The notes beneath the pieces are model-generated. The model saw nothing but the letters and a program-made list of their open reading frames with translations, searched no databases and had not been told where the DNA came from. From NCBI RefSeq assembly GCF_002119765.1, contig NZ_CP021112.1:2660501-2724500 (forward strand): DNA of 64,000 nucleotides, given 5' to 3'. Source of the DNA: Pseudorhodoplanes sinuspersici. GTDB lineage: Bacteria > Pseudomonadota > Alphaproteobacteria > Rhizobiales > Xanthobacteraceae. A program made the position numbers and the translations under genes. Of this stretch, positions 7,966 to 16,287 are shown one piece after another. Every line of letters starts with the position of its first letter. Within the stretch, counting starts at the first letter, position 1.

Positions 7966-8528
7966 TGGGGTCTCAAACGTCGCAGCCTCTGCGCCGCAAA
8001 CGCCGCGCCATCGATTGGCCGACCGCGATCCTCATCGTCATTGTCGGGAGTGCTGCGTCTTACGTGTATTGGCGCGACGGGCCGGCGAAATTCCTCGATG
8101 TCGTCTGGAATGACACCGACCTTTTCATCTCCATGTTGCCGAAAGTATTGGCCGGCTGCCTGACCGCGGCGTTTCTTGCGATCCTCTTGCCGCGAGAAAC
8201 CATAAACCGTTGGGTTGGGGCGGATTCCGGGTTCAAGGGCATTCTGGTCTCGACCTTCGCCGGCGTCATTTTGCCGGGGGGACCTTTCACGATTTTTCCG
8301 ATCGCCGCCGCTTTCGTCGGTATGGGAGCCGATATTGCTGCGGCCGTGACGTTGATCACAAGCTGGACGCTGATCGGCCTGAACCGCGTTGTGACCTGGG
8401 AGATGCCGTTTCTCGGCTTCGACTTCGTCGCTTGGCGTTGGGTTGTGGCTCTACCATTGCCGATCCTTGCTGGGCTCTTCGTGCGTGCGATTGAAAAGCG
8501 TCTCAAGACCAAGGCATCCGCGTCGTGA
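7965..8528 (+). CDS. Half-size permease A (ArsP_1/COG0701-like)
   Basis: A 187-residue membrane protein with about five helices. The motif LPGGPFTIFPIAAAF (about residues 104-118) is the PGGP signature of the ArsP_1/DUF318 permease group, whose usual members are ~300-350 residues with two such halves. Here the halves are separate genes: the downstream protein carries the second PGGP. Starts on TGATG overlapping eda and ends on GTGA overlapping the partner, so both are tightly coupled. The substrate is unknown; I see no arsenic or metal genes nearby that would fix it. Confidence 0.75.
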   Translation: MGSQTSQPLRRKRRAIDWPTAILIVIVGSAASYVYWRDGPAKFLDVVWNDTDLFISMLPKVLAGCLTAAFLAILLPRETINRWVGADSGFKGILVSTFAGVILPGGPFTIFPIAAAFVGMGADIAAAVTLITSWTLIGLNRVVTWEMPFLGFDFVAWRWVVALPLPILAGLFVRAIEKRLKTKASAS

Positions 8529-9022
8529 TTGATGTCATCGTCACCATCGCCTTGTGGTTGATTGTCGTTGCACTCGGATTTCTTGTGGTGCGCCGGAGCA
8601 AGCCGCTGTTCCGCGAGAGCGGCAAAAGCGGCGTCTCTGAGTTCCTGCATCTCTTGCCGCGCATCGCCATCGGTGTTCTGGGATCGGGATTCATTGCCGC
8701 GGCGCTGCCTCCGGATTTTGTCGGGCAATGGCTTGGCTCTTCATCCGGTATCATTGGGATTGTTCTTGCGATTGTTGCCGGTGCCGCGACTCCGGGCGGG
8801 CCTGTAGTGGGGTTTGCGATCAGCGCGGCGGCGTTGAAGGGCGGTGCCGGCGCGCCTCAAGTGATTGCCTACTCGACCGCTTGGGCGCTGTATGCGTTTC
8901 CGCGGCTGCTCTCTTACGAATTGCCGATCATGCCGGCGCGCGTCGTATGGCTGCGGGTGCTGGCGAGTCTGCCTCTGCCGTTTATCGCGGCCGCCGCGGC
9001 GATGCTGCTCAGCAAACCCTAG
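8525..9022 (+). CDS. Half-size permease B (ArsP_1/COG0701-like)
   Basis: A 165-residue membrane protein, the second half of the split permease. It carries ATPGGPVVGFAISAAALKGGAG (about residues 94-115) and VIAYSTAWALYAFPRLLSYELP, which parallels VTLITSWTLIGLNRVVTWEMP in the upstream protein. The two are therefore ancient internal repeats of one fold. GTG start at 8525 overlaps the upstream stop by four bases. Probably forms a heterodimeric channel with the upstream protein (inference). Confidence 0.75.
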   Translation: MIDVIVTIALWLIVVALGFLVVRRSKPLFRESGKSGVSEFLHLLPRIAIGVLGSGFIAAALPPDFVGQWLGSSSGIIGIVLAIVAGAATPGGPVVGFAISAAALKGGAGAPQVIAYSTAWALYAFPRLLSYELPIMPARVVWLRVLASLPLPFIAAAAAMLLSKP

Positions 9023-9133
9023 AGCATGATGCCGAAAAGTGCGAAGCGGTTTTCGGACGACATCATGCTCTAACGTCTTAGAATCGATCACGTTTATGAT
9101 TTTGGATCGATTCGATCCAAAATCATCGTGATC
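9021..9133. repeat. Two adjacent palindromic intergenic repeats
   Basis: First palindrome 9021-9071: AGAGCATGATG against CATCATGCTCT, with inner CCGAAAA/TTTTCGG. Second palindrome 9086-9133: GATCACG...ATGATTTTGGATCGA against TCGATCCAAAATCAT...CGTGATC. Both match the style of repeats scattered in rhizobial genomes. They fill the whole gap between the convergent permease and kdgK genes and may also act as a bidirectional transcription stop. Confidence 0.8.
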
Positions 9134-10059
9134 TAATGCACCGCATGCGCAGTCCGCGGCATGATTGCGCCGCGATGCTGAATCTTCTCTGATGCAAGAC
9201 GATGGCCGGCGAGCACGGCCTCGGCGGGATTTTCGTCAGCCAGACGGGCGGCCATATAGCCGGCATTGAAGCTGTCGCCTGCCGCCGTGGTATCGACCGG
9301 CACGACGACATCGGGAACGGGGATGAATTCCCGATGGCCCCCCGCGGCGACCAGCGCGCTGTTTGGACCATTCTTGATTGCGATCTCGCCGATGCCGAAG
9401 GCTTGCAGTCGCTCGATCGTGGCTTCCGGCGACTGATCGCCCCATAGCAATGCCTCGTCGTCATAGGTTGGCAATGCGATATCGACCCTCTTGAGGGCTT
9501 CCGTAAAGACCCGCCGCGTCCGCTGTATATCGCCCTTCCACCCGCGCGGCCGGTAATTGCCGTCAAACACCACCTTCGCACCCGCCTGCCGTGCCATTTC
9601 CAGAACCGCGAGAAAACGGCCAAGGCCGGTATTGGAATAAAGCGAGAGCGTGATGCCGGAAAAATAGACGATGCGCGCGGCAATGATGCTCTCGGCGATG
9701 CTGGCCCATTGCGGTAATTCGAACAGTTCACGGGCCGGTGCGCTGTCGCGCCAATACTGAAAACTGCGCTCGCCCTTGCTGTCGGTTTCGATGAGGTAGA
9801 GTCCGGGGACCCGCCCTGGTACCCGTACGATATGCTCGGTTGCGATGCCCTCTGCGGACGCAAGGGCCACGATGCGGTCCGAATAGGAGTCATCGCCAAG
9901 TGCTGTGGCATAGGCAACCGGCAGCCCGTGCCGGGCAAGATAAATCGCGGTATTGAACGTGTCCCCGCCGCAGGCTTGGCTGAAGCGGCCATCGGAGCCG
10001 CGGGCCATTTCGATCATGACTTCGCCAACGGAAATGATGCGGGTGCGCTGTTCGGTCAT
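9133..10059 (-). CDS. kdgK: 2-dehydro-3-deoxygluconate kinase (PfkB family)
   Basis: A 308-residue PfkB sugar kinase that phosphorylates KDG to KDPG, the substrate of the nearby aldolase. It shows SVGEVMIEM, GGDTFNTAIYLARHG, the YWRDSAPAREL segment typical of KDG kinases, FDGNYRPRGW, and the catalytic DTTAAGDSFNAGY (the Asp of AAGD is the base in this family). I chose ATG 10059 (MTEQRTRIISVGE); the longer frame back to 10170 has no family match. The assignment to KDG over another sugar acid rests on YWRDSAPAR and on the eda context. Confidence 0.9.
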   Translation of the reverse strand: MTEQRTRIISVGEVMIEMARGSDGRFSQACGGDTFNTAIYLARHGLPVAYATALGDDSYSDRIVALASAEGIATEHIVRVPGRVPGLYLIETDSKGERSFQYWRDSAPARELFELPQWASIAESIIAARIVYFSGITLSLYSNTGLGRFLAVLEMARQAGAKVVFDGNYRPRGWKGDIQRTRRVFTEALKRVDIALPTYDDEALLWGDQSPEATIERLQAFGIGEIAIKNGPNSALVAAGGHREFIPVPDVVVPVDTTAAGDSFNAGYMAARLADENPAEAVLAGHRLASEKIQHRGAIMPRTAHAVH

Positions 10060-10222
10060 GAATCCAGGCCGGTTAGGGTGGGTTAGGGCGGACGGGCCAC
10101 AAGCCGACACATGACTCCGTCCAGCACGATTTGGCAACGAAACCCCGCTGAAATGATGGAGGACTGCCAAATCTCCATGTGGGTCTCGGTTCCACTGCGA
10201 AGTGCCCCTTGGCAGGCAGAAA

Positions 10223-10237
10223 TGTTATACTATAACA
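10223..10237 (+). promoter_or_regulatory. Zur operator
   Basis: TGTTATA-C-TATAACA is a perfect 7-1-7 palindrome that matches the alphaproteobacterial Zur box. It overlaps a TATACT -10-like hexamer and lies 43 bases before the first gene of the zinc-uptake operon. Zinc-dependent repression of the downstream genes is the straightforward prediction. Confidence 0.88.
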
Positions 10238-10280
10238 ACCTTGGTCGGCCGATGCAGCCGGAAAGCCGTAGTCCGAGATC

Positions 10281-10439
10281 ATGACGGAACAGCACCACCA
10301 CCATCACCCCCATGGCCAGGCACACCCGCCCGCGGCGGTGGCGCCATCGATCCTGCGGCTTTCGGTGCTTGAACGGCTCGCCTTCGCCACCGTGCTGATC
10401 GCGCTGATCTGGGCTGCCGTTTATTGGGCAATGCACTGA
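10281..10439 (+). CDS. Small His-rich single-helix membrane peptide of the zinc operon
   Basis: A 52-residue reading frame missed by length cut-offs. The N-terminal third is metal-ligand rich (MTEQHHHHHPHGQAHPP), followed by a short linker and one hydrophobic helix (LAFATVLIALIWAAVYWAM). It starts 43 bases after the Zur box, and its TGA overlaps the ATG of the ABC ATPase (TGATG). That coupling and the composition argue for a real product. A membrane-tethered zinc-binding peptide is inferred; I do not know a described family. Confidence 0.75.
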   Translation: MTEQHHHHHPHGQAHPPAAVAPSILRLSVLERLAFATVLIALIWAAVYWAMH

Positions 10440-11173
10440 TGACCGCGCAATTGCAGCTTCGGGATCTGACGCTGGGATACGACCGTCATCCGGCCGTCCA
10501 TCATCTCAGCGGTTCTGTTACATCAGGTACGCTGCTTGCGGTGGTCGGGCCGAACGGTGCCGGCAAGTCCACTTTGTTCAAAGGCATCGTTGGCGCCCTC
10601 AAGCCACTGTCCGGGCAAATTGACCTCAATGGTCTGTCGCCCCGCGATATCGCCTATTTGCCGCAGGCAGCCGAAATCGACCGGACCTTTCCCATCAATG
10701 TCTACGATCTGGTTGCCATGGGGCTGTGGCGGCGGACCGGATTATTCGGCAGCATCGGCAAGGCCGACCATGCGAAGATCGAGCAGGCCATGGCTGCCGT
10801 CGGGCTTACGGGTTTCGAGAGCCGGGCGATCGGCACACTGTCGGGCGGACAGATGCAGCGCATGCTGTTCGCGCGCCTGCTGTTGCAGGATGCGCGGCTG
10901 GTGGTGCTCGATGAGCCGTTCAATGCGATCGATGCAAAGACATCCGCCGATCTGATCGAACTGGTTCAGCATTGGCACAAGGAAGGCCGCACCATTCTCG
11001 CCGCCCTGCACGATATCGACCTCGTGCGCACCAATTTTCCCGAAACGCTGTTGCTTGCACGCGAGAAAGTGGCCTGGGGCGAGACTGGGGCGGTTCTGAC
11101 CGCGGACAATATGCTGAAGGCGCGGCGCATGTGCGAGGCGTTCGACGAACAGGCGCCGGCATGCGCGGCTTAG
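10439..11173 (+). CDS. znuC: Zinc ABC transporter ATP-binding protein (ZnuC/AztA type)
   Basis: A 244-residue ATPase that powers zinc uptake. Walker A is GPNGAGKST (37-45), Q-loop LPQAAEIDRTFP, signature LSGGQMQR (134-141), Walker B VVLDEP (D158, E159), H-loop ALHDIDL. The ATG at 10439 overlaps the upstream small gene; the frame also reaches GTG-free upstream ATG 10424, which lies inside that gene. Downstream permease, receptor and the Zur box fix the metal as zinc rather than manganese. Whether the system is better called Znu or Azt cannot be decided by eye. Confidence 0.9.
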   Translation: MTAQLQLRDLTLGYDRHPAVHHLSGSVTSGTLLAVVGPNGAGKSTLFKGIVGALKPLSGQIDLNGLSPRDIAYLPQAAEIDRTFPINVYDLVAMGLWRRTGLFGSIGKADHAKIEQAMAAVGLTGFESRAIGTLSGGQMQRMLFARLLLQDARLVVLDEPFNAIDAKTSADLIELVQHWHKEGRTILAALHDIDLVRTNFPETLLLAREKVAWGETGAVLTADNMLKARRMCEAFDEQAPACAA

Positions 11174-11206
11174 TCTCAGTTTACTGCGAGCAAGCCGCCC
11201 CACGCT

Positions 11207-11278
11207 CCGCTCATTCCCGCGAAAGCGGGAATCCAGGATTCTTTACGCTGGGTCCCCGCCTTCGCGGGGACGAGCGGG
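11207..11278. repeat. Intergenic GC-rich double-hairpin repeat (family A)
   Basis: CCGCTCATTCCCGCG...CGCGGGAATCCAGG followed by CTGGGTCCCCGCC...GGCGGGGACGAGCGG: two hairpins that also pair end to end. The same element in reverse orientation is at 41529-41609, and a decayed relative at 20478-20543. It sits between the ATPase and permease genes of the zinc operon. Confidence 0.8.
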
Positions 11279-11287
11279 ATTAAATCC

Positions 11288-12163
11288 ATGTCGCAACTCT
11301 ACGATCTCTTCATCGCCCCTTTCACCGAATTCGAGTTCATGCGCCGCGCGCTGGTCGGTGTGTTCGCGCTTGCGCTCGGCGCAGGGCCGATCGGTGTTTT
11401 CCTGATGTTGCGGCGGATGTCGCTTGTGGGTGACGCCATGGCGCATGCGGTGCTTCCGGGGGCGGCCATCGGCTTTCTGATTTCCGGGCTGAGCCTGTTC
11501 GCGATGACGGCCGGCGGGTTGATCGCCGGTTTCGTCGTTGCGCTGCTCGCCGGCCTTGTCTCGCGCGCGACCGAGTTGAAGGAAGACGCATCGCTCGCGG
11601 TCTTCTTCCTGATCTCGCTTGCTGTCGGTGTCACCATCATTTCGGTCCGCGGCACCAATATCGATCTCCTGCACTTTCTGTTCGGCAGCGTGCTGGCGCT
11701 TGACGATCAGACACTGATCCTCATCGCCGTGAACGCGACGGTAACGTTGATCGGTCTTGCTTTCATCTACCGGCCGCTGGTGCTGGAATGCGTCGATCCG
11801 CTCTATCTGCGCTCGGTCAGCACTGCCGGCGGTCCCGCGCACCTGATCTTTTTGGCGCTGCTGGTGATCAATCTCGTATCCGGCTTCCACGCACTCGGCA
11901 CATTGCTGGCCGTCGGCATCATGATGGTGCCGGCAGCGATCGGCCGCTTCTGGGCGCGCGACATCACCACGATGATCGTGGTCGCTGTCATTGCCGGCAC
12001 GATTTCGGGTTATGCCGGGCTGCTGCTGTCGTTCCACACATCGGCGCCCGCGGGGCCCGCGGTCATTCTCGTCGCCGGTGTGCTTTATGCAATATCGCTG
12101 CTGTTCGGCAGCGTTGGTGGCCTTGTTCGTCAGCTTTTTCCCGGTCGTCATCTCGAAGCGTGA
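11288..12163 (+). CDS. znuB: Zinc ABC transporter permease (ZnuB/AztB type)
   Basis: A 291-residue ABC-3 family permease with about eight helices. Family features are ALGAGPIGVFLMLRRMSLVGDAMAHAVLPGAAIGF (the LVGDA/HAVLPG block faces the ATPase), SLAVGVTIIS, and the C-terminal GTLLAVGIMMVPAAIGRFWA. It is separated from the ATPase gene by a repeat element. The receptor gene starts 15 bases after its stop, with GGAAG in between. Confidence 0.92.
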   Translation: MSQLYDLFIAPFTEFEFMRRALVGVFALALGAGPIGVFLMLRRMSLVGDAMAHAVLPGAAIGFLISGLSLFAMTAGGLIAGFVVALLAGLVSRATELKEDASLAVFFLISLAVGVTIISVRGTNIDLLHFLFGSVLALDDQTLILIAVNATVTLIGLAFIYRPLVLECVDPLYLRSVSTAGGPAHLIFLALLVINLVSGFHALGTLLAVGIMMVPAAIGRFWARDITTMIVVAVIAGTISGYAGLLLSFHTSAPAGPAVILVAGVLYAISLLFGSVGGLVRQLFPGRHLEA

Positions 12164-12177
12164 TCGCAAAGGAAGCC

Positions 12178-13083
12178 ATGATGTTCACCAGACGATCCAT
12201 CATTATCGCAGCGCTGCTGTTTGCGCCGATGTCACCCGCCGTTGCCCAGGACAAGCTGCCGGTTGTTGCGAGCTTCTCGATCCTCGGCGATATCGTCACG
12301 AATGTCGGCGGCGATCGCGTCGCGGTGAAAAGCCTCGTCGGGCCGAATGGCGATGCGCATGTCTATTCGCCGTCGCCGGCCGACGCCAAGACGCTGGCCG
12401 ATGCGAAAGTCATCTTCACCAATGGGCTGGGGTTCGAAGGCTGGATCGGCCGGCTGATCAAATCGTCGAATACCAAGGCGCCCAATGTCGTCGTCAGCAA
12501 GGGTGTGAAGTCCCGCAAGATTGCCGGCTCGCATGGTCACGATCATGGCCACGGCGACGGCGATCCCCATGCCTGGCAATCTGTGCCGAATGTGAAAATC
12601 TACGTCGCCAATGTCCGCAATGGGCTGATCGCCGCCGATCCCGCCGGCAAGGCGACGTATGAAGCCAATGCGGCCGCCTATCTTGAAAAACTCGATGCGC
12701 TCGACCGTGAGGTGAAGGACGCCATCGCAAAAATCCCGCCCGAGCGGAGAAAAATCATCACCACCCATGCCGCCTTCGGCTATTTCGAGGGCGCATACGG
12801 CATGGACTTCATCGCACCGCAGGGCGTCTCCACGGATTCGGAGGCATCCGCACGGGACGTCGCCCGCATCATCCAGCAGATCAAAAAGCAGAAAATTCCG
12901 GCGGTTTTCCTGGAAAACATCAGCGACCCGCGGCTGCTGAAGCGGATCGCCGACGAAACCAGGGTGAAACTGGGGGGGACCCTGTATTCGGATGCCCTGA
13001 CGGACGAAAAAGGCGATGCCCCCACTTACATCGACCTCATCCGGCACAATATAAGGACGCTCAGCGCGGCGCTTCAGTCCTAG
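12178..13083 (+). CDS. znuA: Zinc ABC transporter substrate-binding protein (ZnuA/AztC type)
   Basis: A 301-residue cluster-9 metal receptor with a signal peptide ending near AVAQ (residue 24). The metal ligands of the family are placed: H61 in GDAHVYSPSPAD, H131 in DPHAWQSV, H197 in TTHAAFGYF and a C-terminal Asp in YSDALT. The His loop is short (GSHGHDHGHGDGDPH, ~117-131), closer to AztC than to the long loop of E. coli ZnuA. ATG 12178 is preceded by AAAGGAAG; ATG 12181 is an alternative. Confidence 0.92.
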   Translation: MMFTRRSIIIAALLFAPMSPAVAQDKLPVVASFSILGDIVTNVGGDRVAVKSLVGPNGDAHVYSPSPADAKTLADAKVIFTNGLGFEGWIGRLIKSSNTKAPNVVVSKGVKSRKIAGSHGHDHGHGDGDPHAWQSVPNVKIYVANVRNGLIAADPAGKATYEANAAAYLEKLDALDREVKDAIAKIPPERRKIITTHAAFGYFEGAYGMDFIAPQGVSTDSEASARDVARIIQQIKKQKIPAVFLENISDPRLLKRIADETRVKLGGTLYSDALTDEKGDAPTYIDLIRHNIRTLSAALQS

Positions 13084-13134
13084 CCGCCGCGCTCCGCCCC
13101 GTCCGGGCGGCCCGTAAATTCGGCTGGAGCCTTC

Positions 13135-14184
13135 ATGTCCGACAAGACCCCCGTCACGGTGCTGACCGGCTATCTCGGCGCCGGCAAGACCACCTTGCTC
13201 AATCGCATTCTCTCCGAGCAGCACGGCAAGAAATACGCCGTGATCGTCAATGAATTCGGCGAGATCGGCATCGATAACGACCTCATCGTCAATGCCGACG
13301 AGGAAGTCTTCGAGATGAATAACGGCTGCGTCTGCTGCACCGTGCGTGGCGATCTGATCCGGATCATCGAAGGCCTGATGCGGCGCAAGGGCAAGTTCGA
13401 TGCGATCATTGTCGAGACGACAGGGCTCGCCGATCCGGCGCCGGTGGCGCAGACCTTTTTCGTCGATGAGGAGGTCGGCAAGAAGACGCGGCTCGACGCG
13501 GTGGTGACGGTGGCCGACGCCAAGTGGCTGAAGGATCGCTTGAAAGACGCGCCGGAGGTCAAGAACCAGATCGCCTTCGCCGATGTGATCCTTGTCAACA
13601 AGGCCGACCTCGTCAGCGAGGCCGATCTTGAGGATGTGGAAGCGCGTATCCGCGGCATCAATCCTTATGCGAAGCTGCATCGTACGACGCGCTCGGAAAT
13701 CGCGCTCGATCAGGTGCTGGACCGCAAGGCGTTCGATCTCGATCGCATTCTCGATATCGAGCCGGAATTTCTGCATGGCGACGGTCATGCGCATGACCAC
13801 GACCATCACCACGACCATCATCACGATCATGGTCACGAGCACCATCATCACGACCATCACCATCACGGCGTGAAGCATTATCACGACGAGGACATGCAAT
13901 CCCTGTCGCTGAAGACAGAAAAGCCGCTCGATCCCGACAAGTTCTTTCCGTGGATTCAGAAGCTCGTCGCGGAAGATGGTCCGGCGATCCTGCGGTCCAA
14001 GGGCATTCTCTCGTTCAAGGACGATCCGGACCGTTTCGTGTTCCAGGGCGTGCACATGATCCTCGACGGCGACCATCAGCGTCCGTGGAAGGATGACGAG
14101 AAGCGCGAAAGCCGGCTTGTCTTCATCGGCCGGCATCTGCCGGAAGAGAAGATCCGCAGCGGCTTCGAAACCTGCATCGCCTGA
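13135..14184 (+). CDS. COG0523 zinc-associated GTPase (metallochaperone type)
   Basis: A 349-residue CobW/COG0523 G3E GTPase. Walker [10 protein letters not shown] (12-20), the metal-binding CxCC in GCVCCT (64-69), the ETTGLADP switch (~94-101) and NKAD (155-158) are intact. A His/Asp-rich linker (~residues 218-250, about 20 His) separates the GTPase and C-terminal domains. Genes of this family under Zur control act as zinc chaperones or allocation factors; the position behind the zinc importer supports that role here rather than cobalamin synthesis. It starts 51 bases after the receptor gene. Confidence 0.9.
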   Translation: MSDKTPVTVLTGYLGAGKTTLLNRILSEQHGKKYAVIVNEFGEIGIDNDLIVNADEEVFEMNNGCVCCTVRGDLIRIIEGLMRRKGKFDAIIVETTGLADPAPVAQTFFVDEEVGKKTRLDAVVTVADAKWLKDRLKDAPEVKNQIAFADVILVNKADLVSEADLEDVEARIRGINPYAKLHRTTRSEIALDQVLDRKAFDLDRILDIEPEFLHGDGHAHDHDHHHDHHHDHGHEHHHHDHHHHGVKHYHDEDMQSLSLKTEKPLDPDKFFPWIQKLVAEDGPAILRSKGILSFKDDPDRFVFQGVHMILDGDHQRPWKDDEKRESRLVFIGRHLPEEKIRSGFETCIA

Positions 14185-14192
14185 GTTGTTAC

Positions 14193-15203
14193 GTGAGCGA
14201 TCATTCGCAATCGGTTTCGATCACCGAAAGGGTGAGCACCGTCGCCACTGGCGCGCCGGTCATCGCCATTCATTTTCTGAAAGACAAGGTCGCCTTCGTT
14301 CTCGCCGAAGAGGCGGTGTTGCTGCTGGCGCCGGATCAGGAGGTCCCGCAGCGCATCGCTCTTCATGATGGCGGCATTCTCGCGTCCGCCGGGGATGGCA
14401 CGCGGATCGTCACTGGCGGCGATGACGGCAAGGTGGTCGAGATCGACGCTTCCGGCGCGACCCGCACCGTGTTCACCGATCCCAAGGGTAAATGGATCGA
14501 CCAGATTGCGCTCGGTGCCGATGGCGCCGTGGCATGGTCGGCCGGCAAGGTGGCGCAGGTCGCAACCCGCAAGGGTGAGGTGAAATCGGTCGAGTTGCCA
14601 TCAAGCGTCGGCGGTCTTGCATTCCTGCCGAAGGGCTTCCGGCTTGCAATCGCACATTACAACGGCGCTTCGCTCTGGTTTCCGAATGCGCAGGCCAAGC
14701 CCGAATTCCTGGAGTGGAAGGGCTCGCATCTTGGCATCACCGTCAGCCCCGATGGCCGCTTCATCGTCACTACCATGCAGGAGCCGATGCTGCATGGCTG
14801 GCGTCTCGCCGACAGCAAGCACATGCGCATGTCCGGCTATGCGACGCGCGTGCGCTCGATGCAATGGACGGCAGGCGGCGAATATCTCGCGACCGGTGGT
14901 TCGGACCAGCTCATCCTCTGGCCGTTTTCCGGCAAGGATGGCCCTATGGGGAAGCAGCCGAAGCTGCTGGCGCCGCACGGCAAGAAACTTGTCGTCGTTG
15001 CCTGCCATCCGACGCAGCCGGTGGTCGCGGCCGGCTACGAGGATGGCATGGTGCTTTTGGTGCGGATCGAGGACGGCGCCGAGGTGCTGGTGCATTCGGC
15101 CGAGCTCAATACGCCGGTTACCGCTCTCGGCTGGAGCGGCGATGGCAATCAGCTTGCCTTTGCGTGTGAGGATCGCGTCGCGGGCGTGGTCGATCTGGCC
15201 TGA
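14193..15203 (+). CDS. WD40-like beta-propeller protein of the zinc locus
   Basis: A 336-residue protein with repeated WD40-type units: GGILASAGDGTRIVTGGDDGKVVEIDA, GLAFLPKGFRLAIAHYNGASLWFPN, GITVSPDGRFIVTTMQEPMLHGWRL, SMQWTAGGEYLATGGSDQLILWPF, ACHPTQPVVAAGYEDGMVLLV and ALGWSGDGNQLAFACEDRVAGVVDL. No signal peptide is visible, so it is probably cytoplasmic. GTG start eight bases after the GTPase stop: same operon. The role is unknown; the AztD zinc chaperone is also a beta-propeller but is periplasmic. Confidence 0.8.
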   Translation: MSDHSQSVSITERVSTVATGAPVIAIHFLKDKVAFVLAEEAVLLLAPDQEVPQRIALHDGGILASAGDGTRIVTGGDDGKVVEIDASGATRTVFTDPKGKWIDQIALGADGAVAWSAGKVAQVATRKGEVKSVELPSSVGGLAFLPKGFRLAIAHYNGASLWFPNAQAKPEFLEWKGSHLGITVSPDGRFIVTTMQEPMLHGWRLADSKHMRMSGYATRVRSMQWTAGGEYLATGGSDQLILWPFSGKDGPMGKQPKLLAPHGKKLVVVACHPTQPVVAAGYEDGMVLLVRIEDGAEVLVHSAELNTPVTALGWSGDGNQLAFACEDRVAGVVDLA

Positions 15204-15205
15204 CG

Positions 15206-16189
15206 CTATGCATTTGTCCGGCGTTTCTGCATTCGCATAGGGCGCCTGGCTGGCAGCATGTTGCGAAGCAGCCCAAAGAGCCAGGCTACTCCGGCATCGG
15301 TCAAGGAAGCTTTCGAGGCTACGGCGCGCAAAGGGTCGCTGCGCAGCGGCATCGGGGCTTCCGTGCATGTCAATCCAAATTGTTTTGCATGGATCTCCGC
15401 GAGACGTCTCGGCATAGCGGCGATGAAGTCCGTCTCTGCGAGGATGGCGAGGGCCAACATGAAATTCGGGACCGTCAATACCACGCGGCGCGCGGCACCA
15501 CGTTGCACGAGCAGGTCGTCGACGAAGCCGCGACTGTCGCCCGTAAGCGAAACCAGCAGGTGCTGCATTTCGCAGAATTTCTCCAAGCTTGGGGATTTCG
15601 CATAAGGGTGGCCTGTCCGCGAGACGACGATAAAATTCTCCTCGTACAAGCTTTGCCCAACGAAGCGCGCGGGAATGTCTTTCACGGGCGCGATTGCGAT
15701 ATCGATGGTCCGTGCGTCCAGTTCGGCAAGGGCCGGCGACCAGGCATCTTCACTTGTCCGGCTTCCGTGTGGCGGAAGCAGCTGCCGCATCCTGACATCG
15801 ACATGGGGCGCGGCAAAGCGCAGCGCCTTTAGCAGCGGCGGCAGCACCACCGCCATCACGGCGTCAGGAGCGCCAATCGTGAAGGTGCGGCGCGATATGG
15901 CAGGATCGAAGGGCTCTGCAGTCGAAACAACCTGGCTCACTCTTGCAAGGATGTCGGCAATGGGCGCCGCTAGTTGTGTCGCGCGCTCCGTGGGTACGAC
16001 GCCTTTGGGCGTCCGCAGGAACAGCGGGTCGTTTAAAAGCAGCCGCAACCGCCCGAGCCCGTGACTGACAGCGGACGCTGTGAGGTTCAATTTCTGCGCC
16101 GCTCGACCGACATGACCCTCGTTCATGACCGCCTGAAAGAGGACCAACAGGTTGAGGTCAGTTCGGGAAAGATTAGTTTCATTCAGCAT
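15206..16189 (-). CDS. LysR-family transcriptional regulator
   Basis: A 327-residue LTTR. The helix-turn-helix is at residues ~10-70 (LNLLVLFQAVMNEGHVGRAA, LNLTASAVSHGLGRLR, DPLFLRTPKGVVPTERA), in the NodD/Nod-box-like subgroup by wording. The effector domain follows (FTIGAPDAVMAVVLPPLL...). It converges on the WD40 gene with a two-base gap and is divergent from the DUF924 gene, whose control it may exert. The effector is unknown. Confidence 0.9.
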   Translation of the reverse strand: MLNETNLSRTDLNLLVLFQAVMNEGHVGRAAQKLNLTASAVSHGLGRLRLLLNDPLFLRTPKGVVPTERATQLAAPIADILARVSQVVSTAEPFDPAISRRTFTIGAPDAVMAVVLPPLLKALRFAAPHVDVRMRQLLPPHGSRTSEDAWSPALAELDARTIDIAIAPVKDIPARFVGQSLYEENFIVVSRTGHPYAKSPSLEKFCEMQHLLVSLTGDSRGFVDDLLVQRGAARRVVLTVPNFMLALAILAETDFIAAMPRRLAEIHAKQFGLTCTEAPMPLRSDPLRAVASKASLTDAGVAWLFGLLRNMLPARRPMRMQKRRTNA

Positions 16190-16287
16190 ATCGCTGAAAT
16201 CATATCATTTGATTCATCAAAGGCCAATTGCAATCTCCAGCCCCGGAAGCGGACGCAAAAGCGCGGTCCGCATGAACTGTCCTGGAG

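Noticed and set aside
9021-9133. Palindromes as an IS terminal inverted-repeat pair
   Set aside because: The two palindromes are adjacent with no gene between them; they fit dispersed intergenic repeats better.
13790-13875. CAC/CAT repeat tract as a possible microsatellite or CRISPR-like array
   Set aside because: It is the His-rich linker of the COG0523 GTPase in frame; there are no regular spacers.
12232-14136. Long minus-strand open frame opposite the zinc receptor and GTPase genes
   Set aside because: Mirror image of GC-rich genes with intact domains on the plus strand; the His tracts read as MVMVVMM-type low complexity and there is no family likeness.
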